From contig JAMPHR010000004.1 in the NCBI GenBank assembly GCA_023663345.1, positions 68,447 through 122,508 on the forward strand: a DNA stretch of 54,062 nt, read 5' to 3'. The notes under the pieces are model-generated. The model was not told the DNA's origin. It did not search any database and worked only from the letters and a program-made list of their open reading frames with translations. Numbering within the stretch: position 1 is the stretch's first letter; every line of letters starts with the position of its first letter. Both the position numbers and the translations under genes were made by a program. The stretch comes from Paenibacillus sp. GTDB taxonomy: Bacteria; Bacteroidota; Bacteroidia; Bacteroidales; Muribaculaceae. Positions 25,795-35,164 of this stretch are shown here, in pieces.

Positions 25795-26895
25795 ATGAAA
25801 TCCATATATCGTATTGCCCTTTTAGGCATGACTGCCATTATGGCATCATGCTCCAACAATGGCCCCCAATGGCACCTGAACGGCTCGATCGAAGGTCTGG
25901 CCGATGGTGATGACATAATCCTCGAAGGTAACAATCAGGGATACTGGTACGTGATCGACACGATCCATCCCGCCAAGGACGGATCTATAAAATATGCCGG
26001 GGATGCTCATGGCTACCCCGACATTTTCCGTGTACGTGTAGGTGAAAGCTCGGTATATTTCCCGATCGACAGCATCGAAACTGTCACTGTAACGGCTACC
26101 GCTCCCGATATCGCATCCAACCACACCCTCAGTGGCACGCCTCAGGCCGTAAATCTCGCCAAGGTTGACAGTATGCTCACAGTTTCAGCCACCCGTAATG
26201 GGGTAAAAGCAGTAGTCACTGACGACAACCTTAAGCGTGAGCTCGGCAAGATGATACTTGCCGATCCGGCAGGCGTGGTAAGCTACTATGTGATCAGCAA
26301 ACGCATCGGCAACATGCCATTGTTCAACCCCACCACATCGGTTGACCACCGCATCATCGGCGCTGTGGCTAATTCGTATGCCCAATTACGCCCCAACGAT
26401 CCCCGCACCAAATATCTCACCAAGCTCTACCTCGACAACCGTCGCCCGAGCGAGAAGGCTGAAGCAGGACGTCAATTGAACATTCAGGAGATACGCGCCT
26501 TTGAGATCAACCTGTTTGACCACAAAGGAAAGCAGCATTCCCTGCTTGAACTCACAGCAAGTGGCAAGCCCGTAATCCTCAACTTCACCGCCTATGCCGC
26601 CGATTGGTCTCCGGCGTTCAATGTAGAGTTGAACAAAGTGTATGAGAAATATCATGCCAACGGCCTGGAGATATATCAGGTTTCGGTTGATGAGGATGAG
26701 TATGCGTGGAAACGCACTGCCAAGAATCTCCCCTGGATCACAGTGCTCAACAATGTGGCCAACGGAAGCAAAATCCTCTCGCAATATAATGTAGGTGCAA
26801 TACCCACGACATTTGTATTCAACCGTGACGGACAGCTTGTGGAACGTGTGCTTGATATCGCCGATCTCGACAAGGCTGTTGCCAAATGCATGTAA
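25795..26895 (+). CDS. Thioredoxin-fold lipoprotein lacking the CxxC (TlpA-like, DUF4369)
   Basis: The 366-aa protein has a lipobox (IMASC, Cys19), then a beta-rich DUF4369-like domain (about 25-110, HLNGSIEGLADGDDIILEG). A helical middle region precedes a C-terminal AhpC/TlpA-like domain (about 235-366). The domain has the cis-Pro loop GAIPTTFVF (Pro337) and the expected ILNFTA strand. The active-site position reads AYAADWSP (266-273) instead of WCxxC, so it cannot do thiol-disulfide exchange at that site. A binding or structural role is more likely. It precedes a TamB-like gene by 21 bp and may share its transcript. Confidence 0.85.
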   Translation: MKSIYRIALLGMTAIMASCSNNGPQWHLNGSIEGLADGDDIILEGNNQGYWYVIDTIHPAKDGSIKYAGDAHGYPDIFRVRVGESSVYFPIDSIETVTVTATAPDIASNHTLSGTPQAVNLAKVDSMLTVSATRNGVKAVVTDDNLKRELGKMILADPAGVVSYYVISKRIGNMPLFNPTTSVDHRIIGAVANSYAQLRPNDPRTKYLTKLYLDNRRPSEKAEAGRQLNIQEIRAFEINLFDHKGKQHSLLELTASGKPVILNFTAYAADWSPAFNVELNKVYEKYHANGLEIYQVSVDEDEYAWKRTAKNLPWITVLNNVANGSKILSQYNVGAIPTTFVFNRDGQLVERVLDIADLDKAVAKCM

Positions 26896-26916
26896 TTTAT
26901 TACCTCTAACCACATT

Positions 26917-29900
26917 GTGAAGAGATTTTACAAAATTCTTCGCACCGTATTGGTACTGATGCTGGTGCTGCCGTTGGCAGTACCGGCATTGCTCTATATC
27001 ATCCTGTCGATTCCGGGCGTGCAGAAATCGCTCGGGAACAAGGCTGAAAAAGAACTGACCACCCTGCTTGGCACAGAAGTAAGAATCGGTGGTGTGGATT
27101 ATTCCCCGTTCACACGTATAGTGCTGAAGGATGTATCGGTCAATGACACTACCGGCCGGGAAGCATTGCATATAGGACATCTTGGAGCGGGAGTAAGCAT
27201 CGGTGAGACTCTATGGAACAAACGTCTCATCATTACCTATGCCGAGATCATAGATATGCAGCTATCCCTGCGTCGCGACTCCGTAGGCTCTCCTCTGAAT
27301 ATCGATCCCATTCTCGCCCGATTCAAAAAGAAAGACAAGAAAGAGAAATCGCCGTTTGACCTGGCTGTAAATATGGTGGTGATACGCAGGTCGGGCATGA
27401 CCTACGACATACTCTCGGCTCCTGTACGCGAAGATGGAGTGTTTGATCCATCCCATATAAAAGTCTATGGTCTAAGGGCTGACTTGAGAGCTCCACGCAT
27501 CTCCAACGGTGACGTGAACGTGGTAGTCAAGCGAATGGCTGCCACCGAGCAATCGGGATTCACGCTCAGCTCCCTCACTGCCTCATTGCACATGGATATG
27601 TCGGAGGCTTCACTTTCCGACCTGGCAATACAGTTGCCTAACTCCTCCATAGCTTTCGACAATATCGAGATCGAAGGCTCCCCACTTGTCCCCGGGTTCG
27701 ATTTCAAAAAGATCCACACAGCACTGCGGCTTCTGCCCGATTCATACCTGTCCACAGCCGACCTCACCCCATTCGTGCCGGCTCTTAACGGCATGGGACT
27801 GATCGCCGATCTTGAATTGGAATCGACGGGAGATGTGTCACACATAGACATATCCCGTCTCGGAGTATCGATACGTGACCGCAACACGTGGATCACGCTC
27901 AATGGCAATATAAGCAATTATATCCGCAACCGCGACTCCATAGATATTGAGATCAAGCGTATCACGGCTAATTTCAATATCCCCGAAGCACTTAAGGCCA
28001 TCAGCTGTATAAACCCAAAGACCGCATCACTGGCAGAAAAACTTCATCCTCTCGCGAGCTTGGGTGACATAAATATCCTCGGGCAAATGGACGCGACATC
28101 AAGAAGTATGGATTTCAACGGCTCGATAGTCACCTCGTGCGGAAGCATCGACATCGATGCCGGAGCAATGCGCCTCACCCCCGACTCTCCATTTAAGATC
28201 GATGGTAATATCGCCACAATGAATCTGGATCCATCAGGTCTTGATGCCAGATTTGCCAGACTCACCGGCATTACCCTCGAATCATCGGCCGACCTGTCCA
28301 TAAGCAAATCAGGAGCGATAGACGGAAACATCGATCTATCAATCGATGAAGCGATTTGGGATGGCATAGCCTATGAAAACATTGCTGGCAATGCGACATT
28401 TGCCGGCCATCATGTCGATCTAGCCATCGATAGCGATGCGGCTATGGCCGATTTCTCAATCCGCGGAGGCTTTGACCGCGCCGGTTCAGATCCTCTCACC
28501 GAGATGTATGCCAACATCCGTAATTTCTCACTCTCACCATTCGTCGGGAAAGGCATGTTCAAGGATTACACCCTCAGGGCTGAAATCGATGCCTCGGTTC
28601 ACGGATTGAAAGCCGACGACATGGATGGATGGCTTAATATCAAGGGCCTGCACCTGTACAATAATGACAACAATGGGCGCGACCTCGATCTGCCATTGAT
28701 AGCAATCACAGCCCAGGCGAGCGATTCTGTTCACTCCCTGTCTCTGACAGGAGGGCCTGTTGACATGAAAGTCAACGGCGAGTTTTCCTATCCTGGACTG
28801 ATTCGTGACATCAAAATGCTCGCATCTACCGTACTGCCTGCCCTTGTTCCATCACCGGCCACCACGACTTTGCCAACAGCAAAAAGAGTCGGAAAAAAAG
28901 ATCTCGCCATTGCAAACGATAAGGAGTGCCACATGTCCAGCAAAGCCGTGATGCACCTCGTAATCAATCCCGACACGATGATATCGAGATTCTTCCGTCT
29001 GCCGGTAGAAGTGATTCATCCGTTGCAGATCGAAGCTATCGCCGACAGTCGCGACAACACTGCCGTGCTCATGCTCAATGCCCCCTATCTCAAACAGAAA
29101 GACAAACTCATAGAGGAAACCACCCTCACTGCCAGGATCGATGGCAATGACAGCACATGCTACATGGGGTTCAGCTCACTTATCCCGACCAAGGACGGAC
29201 AGATGGACCTGAGCATAAAGACCAACGGGGTGAACGATCTGCTCAACACAGCAATACACTGGCGTATTGACCGCAAAAGTGACTTTCACGGCGACATCTC
29301 ACTGGCATCGATATTCAGTCGCAATGAGGACAATCAATTACTCACCGACATTCGGATCAATCCGGGAACTGTGGTATTCAACGACTCGGTATGGGATGTC
29401 ACACAGGCCGATATCAATGTTAAGCCGGGAGAAATACTCGTAAAGAACCTTGGAGCTACCCGCAACGGCCAGGTCCTCGCCATAAATGGAGTGGCGGCGG
29501 CTGACTCACTGAGCCGTGTTGAGATCGCACTCGACCATATCGACCTCGACTACGTGTTCGAGACTTTGGCTCTGAGCGATGCCGTGAAATTCGGCGGTAT
29601 AGCATCGGGACGCATCTTCGGTGAGGCTCTTCTTTCCAAGGATCCCATCCTGTACACCCCACGACTGCTTGTGGAAAACATGAGCTATAACAACTGCAAC
29701 TTCGGCACAGGTGATATACACAGCTGGTGGGACAACAATACAAAGACCATCACCATCGGTGCCGAGCTGAAACAGCTGAACGGAAAGTACTCCAAAGTAT
29801 CGGGCATCATAAAACCGATGAGCGAGGAGCTTGATTTCACGTTCACAGCCGATGATGCTCCCGCCGACTTTATGCTTCCGTTCATGTCGGCATTCACGTC

Positions 29901-31608
29901 GAGTGTCACCGGCGCCGTTTCGGGTGAAGCGCGCCTGTATGGCACTTTCAAGGATCTCGATCTGTCGGGCGACATATATGCCAAGAATCTCAAAATGAAG
30001 CTCGACTTCACCAACACCACCTATACCGTATCGGATTCTGTACACATCAGCCCCGGTGTAATCACTTTCAACGACGTGATACTCACTGACCGCGACGGCA
30101 ACCGGGCCAAACTGTCGGGCGAGGTTACGCACAAGTATTTCCATGACCCGTCGTTCAAGTTCAACATCACCGATGCCAACAATATGCTCGTGTACAACGT
30201 GGGTGAGCATGACACCGATGATCCATGGTATGGCCGTATATATGGCACAGGTTCCGCCACTGTAACAGGCGTACCCGGAAAGATCGACATCGGCGTGAAG
30301 ATGCGCACAGCTCCCAAATCGACATTCACATTCGTACTAAGCGATGCGGAGCAATCTGTGGAATACGATTTCATCACACTTCGCGACCGCGACCGTGCCA
30401 AAAAGGATTCCATCGAAGCCCTCGATCCCACTCCGCTCATTGTAAAGCAACTGCGTCAGCGCATAAAGCAGCAGGAGGAAGGCGCTCCAACGGTATATGC
30501 CATGGAATTTGTGGTAGACATTACCCCCGAGGCTACCCTCAACCTGATTATGGATCCAATAGGCGGTGATAAGATCACAGCCCACGGATCAGGACACCTG
30601 CGCATGAACTATGCTTCTGACGGCGAACTAGAAATGTATGGTGAATACACTCTCAATAAAGGCTCCTATAACTTCACGCTTCAGGACATCATCATAAAGG
30701 ACTTCACCATACTTGAAGGGAGTAAGATCACATTCCTCGGAGACCCATATGCCGCACAGCTCAACATACGGGCGTCCTATTCGCTGAACGCCAACCTCAG
30801 CGACCTTGACGAATCATTCCTTGAGGACAGAGAACTCACACGCACCAATGTGAAAGTCAATGCCATAATGATCGTAACTGGCGACATGAGGCAACCTGAC
30901 ATAAAATTTGATCTCGAATTCCCTACCCTCACGGCCGACACCTACCGTAAGGTAAGATCCATCATATCAACTGACGAGATGATGTCACGACAGATAATAT
31001 ATCTTCTCGCCCTCAACCGATTCTATACACCGGAATACATGGCCACTACCCACGGCAACGAGCTTGTCTCGGTGGCTTCATCCACACTATCGTCCCGCCT
31101 CGGATCAATGCTCGGACAGCTTAGCGACAACTGGAGTATAGCACCGGCCATTCGCAGTGACCGAGGAGATTTCTCCGATGTAGAGGTCGACGTCGCGCTG
31201 TCGAGTCAGCTTCTCGACAACCGACTGCTGTTCAACGGCAACCTCGGCTACCGCGACAAGTCGCTCAACAACAACAGCTTTATCGGCGATTTTGACATCC
31301 GCTACCTGCTCAACCGAGCCGGCACCATACAGCTGAAAGCCTACAACCGCTACAATGACCAGAATTACTATCTGAAAAGCGCTCTTACCACCCAGGGCAT
31401 AGGCGTCGTATTCAAGCGTGACTTCGACAATATCTTCTCATTCCTGCGTCCACTGAGAAGGAAACTGCAAAAGAAAAAAGAAGAAAAGGAGAAGCCCGAT
31501 TCTGTAAAAGTAAAGGTGGACATAGACCTCAACGAAAACAAGCAGGAAGAATCAGAAGATGAATTCATCACAATTCACCCTGCAACAAAACAACGGAAAA
31601 AGGACTGA
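26917..31608 (+). CDS. TamB-like translocation/assembly module protein (DUF490)
   Basis: The 1563-aa protein has an N-terminal membrane anchor (about residues 8-32, rich in Leu/Val/Pro). A long AsmA/TamB beta-taco region with repeated short beta-strands follows. The C-terminal TamB/DUF490 domain contains YGEYTLNKGSYNFTLQDII, then KFDLEFPTL, and a barrel-like end. TamB proteins bridge the two membranes and carry phospholipids or help barrel assembly. A basic tail follows the final domain (KKKEEKEKPDS...). The start is GTG at 26917; no ATG is better placed. It is 21 bp after the lipoprotein gene. Confidence 0.9.
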   Translation: MKRFYKILRTVLVLMLVLPLAVPALLYIILSIPGVQKSLGNKAEKELTTLLGTEVRIGGVDYSPFTRIVLKDVSVNDTTGREALHIGHLGAGVSIGETLWNKRLIITYAEIIDMQLSLRRDSVGSPLNIDPILARFKKKDKKEKSPFDLAVNMVVIRRSGMTYDILSAPVREDGVFDPSHIKVYGLRADLRAPRISNGDVNVVVKRMAATEQSGFTLSSLTASLHMDMSEASLSDLAIQLPNSSIAFDNIEIEGSPLVPGFDFKKIHTALRLLPDSYLSTADLTPFVPALNGMGLIADLELESTGDVSHIDISRLGVSIRDRNTWITLNGNISNYIRNRDSIDIEIKRITANFNIPEALKAISCINPKTASLAEKLHPLASLGDINILGQMDATSRSMDFNGSIVTSCGSIDIDAGAMRLTPDSPFKIDGNIATMNLDPSGLDARFARLTGITLESSADLSISKSGAIDGNIDLSIDEAIWDGIAYENIAGNATFAGHHVDLAIDSDAAMADFSIRGGFDRAGSDPLTEMYANIRNFSLSPFVGKGMFKDYTLRAEIDASVHGLKADDMDGWLNIKGLHLYNNDNNGRDLDLPLIAITAQASDSVHSLSLTGGPVDMKVNGEFSYPGLIRDIKMLASTVLPALVPSPATTTLPTAKRVGKKDLAIANDKECHMSSKAVMHLVINPDTMISRFFRLPVEVIHPLQIEAIADSRDNTAVLMLNAPYLKQKDKLIEETTLTARIDGNDSTCYMGFSSLIPTKDGQMDLSIKTNGVNDLLNTAIHWRIDRKSDFHGDISLASIFSRNEDNQLLTDIRINPGTVVFNDSVWDVTQADINVKPGEILVKNLGATRNGQVLAINGVAAADSLSRVEIALDHIDLDYVFETLALSDAVKFGGIASGRIFGEALLSKDPILYTPRLLVENMSYNNCNFGTGDIHSWWDNNTKTITIGAELKQLNGKYSKVSGIIKPMSEELDFTFTADDAPADFMLPFMSAFTSSVTGAVSGEARLYGTFKDLDLSGDIYAKNLKMKLDFTNTTYTVSDSVHISPGVITFNDVILTDRDGNRAKLSGEVTHKYFHDPSFKFNITDANNMLVYNVGEHDTDDPWYGRIYGTGSATVTGVPGKIDIGVKMRTAPKSTFTFVLSDAEQSVEYDFITLRDRDRAKKDSIEALDPTPLIVKQLRQRIKQQEEGAPTVYAMEFVVDITPEATLNLIMDPIGGDKITAHGSGHLRMNYASDGELEMYGEYTLNKGSYNFTLQDIIIKDFTILEGSKITFLGDPYAAQLNIRASYSLNANLSDLDESFLEDRELTRTNVKVNAIMIVTGDMRQPDIKFDLEFPTLTADTYRKVRSIISTDEMMSRQIIYLLALNRFYTPEYMATTHGNELVSVASSTLSSRLGSMLGQLSDNWSIAPAIRSDRGDFSDVEVDVALSSQLLDNRLLFNGNLGYRDKSLNNNSFIGDFDIRYLLNRAGTIQLKAYNRYNDQNYYLKSALTTQGIGVVFKRDFDNIFSFLRPLRRKLQKKKEEKEKPDSVKVKVDIDLNENKQEESEDEFITIHPATKQRKKD

Positions 31609-31628
31609 TGTAAAGACCTTTATCCGTT
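31592..31628 (+). terminator. Hairpin spanning the tamB stop codon
   Basis: AACGGAAAAAGGAC (31592-31605) and GACCTTTATCCGTT (31615-31628) pair at 12 of 14 positions around the TGA at 31606-31608. A T-rich stretch (TTCTTAATATTTCCTTT) follows soon after. Confidence 0.5.
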
Positions 31629-31651
31629 GTAGGTTCTTAATATTTCCTTTA

Positions 31652-31680
31652 GATCACTTTATTTAGCAAAGAAAGTGATC
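31652..31680. terminator. Second hairpin between tamB and the PHP gene
   Basis: GATCACTTT (31652-31660) and AAAGTGATC (31672-31680) are perfect 9-bp arms with an 11-base loop, between convergent genes. Confidence 0.45.
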
Positions 31681-31716
31681 GTGAAAATGTTTCATATCAC
31701 ATCATTGACCACACTT

Positions 31717-32565
31717 TTATTTCACCGAGTCAATTATGGCAAACACATCATCGCGGCCGGCTGTGATGCGCGATGAGTAATGGGCATCGCTGTTTACGGC
31801 AATAGGTATTCCGGCCGACACGAGACGGCATATAATGTCGGGCGATGGGAAAAGGCGGGGCACATATGAAGCCTTCTGCTCCTCAGTTGCTCCCACCGGG
31901 GCGGGATAGGCCTTGGTATTGACCTCGACAATTATATCGGTACCCTTCACGGCATCAATCACATTGTCGATATGACGGCGATACCACGCTTCATCCTCAA
32001 TACCGGGAGAGAATGACGAGGCATTGAAACCGATCTTGTTGAAATGACCCATAATGTCAAATCCCCCCTTCTCAATCATAGCAAGGGTGCGTTCATAGAA
32101 CTTATCAACCACATATCGTATATCATTATCGAAATACTTAGCCATATTCCCTTTGAAATGACCGGGATCTCCGTCAACATCGATCTCGCGCTCCCCGTCG
32201 GGCGTGGGCACGAAATGGATTGAGCTCAGCTTGTAATCGAGAGGAATAGAGTCGAAATAGGGATTGGAAGCGCCCCACCTGTCACCGAGAAAGTCTATCT
32301 CCATCGAGAGATACAGATTTATCTTCTCTGCATAGAGGGCCTTGAGCCTATTGAATTCGACTACGTAATCATCCACGCTGAGGGCCGACATATTGCATGA
32401 CGAGGGCAGCGGTATGGGCGAATGAGGCGAGAATCCGTAATGCTTCATGCCACAGGCCAGGGCAGTCTCTGCCATTTTAGCCATAGGCTCACGCCCGTCG
32501 CAGAATTGTGTATGTGAATGGAAATTATAGTCGCGTGTCGAAGATATTATATCGTGTAAGTTCAT
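31717..32565 (-). CDS. PHP-domain phosphatase, histidinol-phosphatase-like (HisJ type)
   Basis: The 282-aa protein opens with the PHP metal motif NFHSHTQFCDG, followed by HYGFSPHSPIPLP, FDIMGHFNKIGF and a late NSDAHYSSRI. These supply the His/Asp/Glu cluster for a trinuclear metal site. Length and motif order fit the HisJ/HisK family, which removes phosphate from histidinol-phosphate in histidine synthesis. No other his gene is in the window, so another phosphoester substrate is possible. It stands alone, between a convergent tamB and floA. Confidence 0.83.
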   Translation of the reverse strand: MNLHDIISSTRDYNFHSHTQFCDGREPMAKMAETALACGMKHYGFSPHSPIPLPSSCNMSALSVDDYVVEFNRLKALYAEKINLYLSMEIDFLGDRWGASNPYFDSIPLDYKLSSIHFVPTPDGEREIDVDGDPGHFKGNMAKYFDNDIRYVVDKFYERTLAMIEKGGFDIMGHFNKIGFNASSFSPGIEDEAWYRRHIDNVIDAVKGTDIIVEVNTKAYPAPVGATEEQKASYVPRLFPSPDIICRLVSAGIPIAVNSDAHYSSRITAGRDDVFAIIDSVK

Positions 32566-32628
32566 TTGTACTCTGTAATTGGAAACCTATTTTAATGAGA
32601 GAAAGTGTGCGTGTAGATAGATGGAGCA

Positions 32629-32666
32629 GCCACAGAAGTCGGACATTCCGGTCCGTCTCCTGTGGC
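32629..32666 (-). terminator. Hairpin downstream of floA
   Basis: GCCACAGAAGTCGGAC (32629-32644) and GTCCGTCTCCTGTGGC (32651-32666) pair at 14 of 16 positions. There is no clear U-run on the minus strand, so the call rests on stem strength and position. Confidence 0.45.
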
Positions 32667-32694
32667 ATTATTACGTTTCAGGACAGTCCTCCTG

Positions 32695-33675
32695 TCATTT
32701 GGCCGACGTGGGAGGATTGGCTATGTTCTGGCGCATATTGGTATCCGACTCAATGTTTTTCATCTTGTAGTAGTCCATGATACCGAGATTACCGTTGATG
32801 AAAGCCTGAGCCATTGCACGTGGCAACTCTGCCTCGGCCTCAATCACCTTGGCACGTGCCTCCTGAGCCTTGGCACGCATCTCCTGCTCGAGGGCTATCG
32901 CCATTGCGCGACGCTCCTCAGCCTTGGCCTGGGCTATATTCTTATCAGCCTGTGCCTGGTCGATCTGGAGTGCGGCTCCGATGTTCTTGCCTATGTCGAT
33001 GTCGGCGATGTCAATAGAAAGGATCTCAAATGCCGTACCCGAGTCAAGTCCCTTGCGGAGCACAAGTTTGGAGATGTTGTCGGGATTCTCCAACACCTGC
33101 TTGTGGCTTTCTGACGATCCGATCGACGATACTATACCCTCGCCTACACGGGCAAGCACTGTATCCTCGCCGGCACCACCCACAAGCTGGCGTATATTGG
33201 CACGCACAGTCACTCGGGCTATCGCTATGAGCTGGATACCATCCTTGGCCACGGCGGTCACATGAGGTGTCTCTATTACCTTGGGGTTCACTGACATCTG
33301 CACTGCCTGGAACACGTCACGCCCGGCGAGATCAATGGCGGTGGCCATCTTGAAGCCAAGATCGATATTAGCCTTGGAGGCCGAAACGAGTGCATGAACC
33401 ACTTTCTCGACATTTCCGCCCGCAAGATAATGGGCCTCAAGGTCGTCGCGGTTCACGTCATTGAGCCCGGCCTTGTGAGCCTCGATGAGCGCACGCACTA
33501 TAATTGATGCGGGCACCTTACGTATGCGCATCAGAAACAGCTGCATGAGCGAGATATGCACTCCGCTCACCCGCGCCGATATCCACAGGAAAAATGGCAC
33601 ATAGTAGAAAAATACGCTCAGGCACACAAGCAGTGCGGCTGCAAGCAGTACTATTGTCAATATCATACTGTTCAT
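32695..33675 (-). CDS. floA: Flotillin-like protein FloA
   Basis: The 326-aa protein has an N-terminal hairpin-type membrane segment (about 5-30), then the FloA/UPF0365 region ([22 protein letters not shown]). A band-7-like domain follows, then a long Ala/Glu/Arg-rich coiled coil ([18 protein letters not shown]) that mediates oligomers. FloA organises membrane microdomains. It is the last gene of a minus-strand series nfnA-nfnB-PD40-floA with gaps of 12, 28 and 12 bp, a surprising link of electron transfer to a membrane scaffold. Confidence 0.95.
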   Translation of the reverse strand: MNSMILTIVLLAAALLVCLSVFFYYVPFFLWISARVSGVHISLMQLFLMRIRKVPASIIVRALIEAHKAGLNDVNRDDLEAHYLAGGNVEKVVHALVSASKANIDLGFKMATAIDLAGRDVFQAVQMSVNPKVIETPHVTAVAKDGIQLIAIARVTVRANIRQLVGGAGEDTVLARVGEGIVSSIGSSESHKQVLENPDNISKLVLRKGLDSGTAFEILSIDIADIDIGKNIGAALQIDQAQADKNIAQAKAEERRAMAIALEQEMRAKAQEARAKVIEAEAELPRAMAQAFINGNLGIMDYYKMKNIESDTNMRQNIANPPTSAK

Positions 33676-33687
33676 ATTATTGGGTTT

Positions 33688-35136
33688 CTATATTTCGGAA
33701 TTAACCACCTGGTTGGAGAGATGTTTCAGGTCGGCCTTTCGGGTTTCCAGGTCTCGTTCCATATTCAGGATCTCGCGTGTCACCGATTTCTCGCCGTGAG
33801 CATAGCGATCACGGAGCTGTGACAGGGATTTCTCCATCTCGACTATAGCCTTCTGCTCCTTGAGATAATTTTGCATCGCTGTACGGGCCATTGCTGACCG
33901 GAAATCGCTCAGACGGTGCACCACCCTGCCATCGGGCAGTGCGAAATCGAAATCTCTAGAAGCTACAGTGCGCCGGGCTTCCGAAGACTTGTCGATCCAG
34001 TTTCTCAACGTCTCATAGTCCACTCCCTGCACCCATGTGTCGGCTATTGAGGTCACCTTGGCATATCCGGCAAGGCCTGGCGTACCCACCTCGTAATTGA
34101 TGCGCAACTCCTGGGGAATGAATGTATAGATCGTCACGCTGTCAGGTATCAGATTCCTGTCAGTAGCCCACCACCCTACTCCATTGATCTCATCAACGGC
34201 GTAGAGATAATCGTTAAATGGTGAGTTATAGGGCATACCCACATTCGACGGTTGCAAAAATCCATCCTCGTCACGACGCGAGATGAATATATCGAGACCT
34301 CCGAGCGATTCCTCGCCATCAGCGGCAAAATAGAGTGTCACGCCATCAGCCATAAGGAACGGATAAGCCACGCTCGTACCAGTATCAGCTCCGAACACCG
34401 AAGCGTAGTCAAACAGCTTGCGCGGTGAATCCCACGTGTTGTCCGACAGGCGGAACGACTCATACATCACCGATCCTCCGGCCGGATCTGCTCCTACCCA
34501 TATCATATCATCGCCGGTCTCGGTGAGATAAGCCGGAGAAACGATATCATCGAGCCCAAGGCTGTCAAGCGCCTGGCTTGTCACCACGCGCTCCACGATA
34601 GGAGTCCCCTGGAATGAACCGGCACTGCGGGCTATTTTCACGAAATCAAAAAATTCCTCGGCCGGGACATTGATACTGTCGATTATCTGGATCTTCTCAA
34701 CACGGTCGAGCATTGACTCTCCGAGGCTGATGCGACTCGACAGGTAATCGGTCCAGTCAACCGGTCCCGAATCCAGGCCATAAGAATAGTTCACATCCTT
34801 TTCGGCCTCGGCCTTGGTGCGCTTCTCCAGATACTTATCGAGATACTCGCGGGCCGACTCGAAATCATACATATAATATGATGCCTCGGCGGCTCCGAGA
34901 TTTCCCTGGTTTCCGGCTTTCATGTAAAAAGGTATCGACTCGGCATACCGGCCCGCACCCTTGAGCGCGTCCCCGGCAGCACGGTTGAGCCCCTGATTGC
35001 GCGGAGCATCCTTGGCAGCCGCTACCACACGCGCCACCTCGCCATCCTCGGCTATGGCCTGCGCCGATGCGACGGGTGTGGCGAGCACACCCGTCAGCAC
35101 AGCGAGATATGTGATCTTACGTAACGATGATATCAT
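33688..35136 (-). CDS. Periplasmic TPR/PD40-like protein with C-terminal coiled coil
   Basis: The 482-aa protein starts MISSLRKITYLAVLTG, giving a signal peptide that ends VASAQA. A TPR-like helical part follows (about 30-115, ALKGAGRYAESIPFYMKAG). The middle has PD40/WD40-like propeller repeats (TLYFAADGEESLGGLDIFIS is the clearest). A charged coiled coil ends the protein (about 410-480). This order recalls the N-terminal half of OmpA-family/PorE-type proteins but no OmpA domain follows. The frame extends 25 codons upstream and would overlap nfnB; the ATG at 35136 removes the overlap. Its role with FloA is unknown. Confidence 0.7.
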   Translation of the reverse strand: MISSLRKITYLAVLTGVLATPVASAQAIAEDGEVARVVAAAKDAPRNQGLNRAAGDALKGAGRYAESIPFYMKAGNQGNLGAAEASYYMYDFESAREYLDKYLEKRTKAEAEKDVNYSYGLDSGPVDWTDYLSSRISLGESMLDRVEKIQIIDSINVPAEEFFDFVKIARSAGSFQGTPIVERVVTSQALDSLGLDDIVSPAYLTETGDDMIWVGADPAGGSVMYESFRLSDNTWDSPRKLFDYASVFGADTGTSVAYPFLMADGVTLYFAADGEESLGGLDIFISRRDEDGFLQPSNVGMPYNSPFNDYLYAVDEINGVGWWATDRNLIPDSVTIYTFIPQELRINYEVGTPGLAGYAKVTSIADTWVQGVDYETLRNWIDKSSEARRTVASRDFDFALPDGRVVHRLSDFRSAMARTAMQNYLKEQKAIVEMEKSLSQLRDRYAHGEKSVTREILNMERDLETRKADLKHLSNQVVNSEI

Positions 35137-35164
35137 ATAGCGAGATCGTGTACTTGAAAAATAA

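Noticed and set aside
26386-27180. Minus-strand 264-codon frame opposite the thioredoxin-fold and TamB genes
   Set aside because: Covers two well-supported plus-strand genes and shows no motif.
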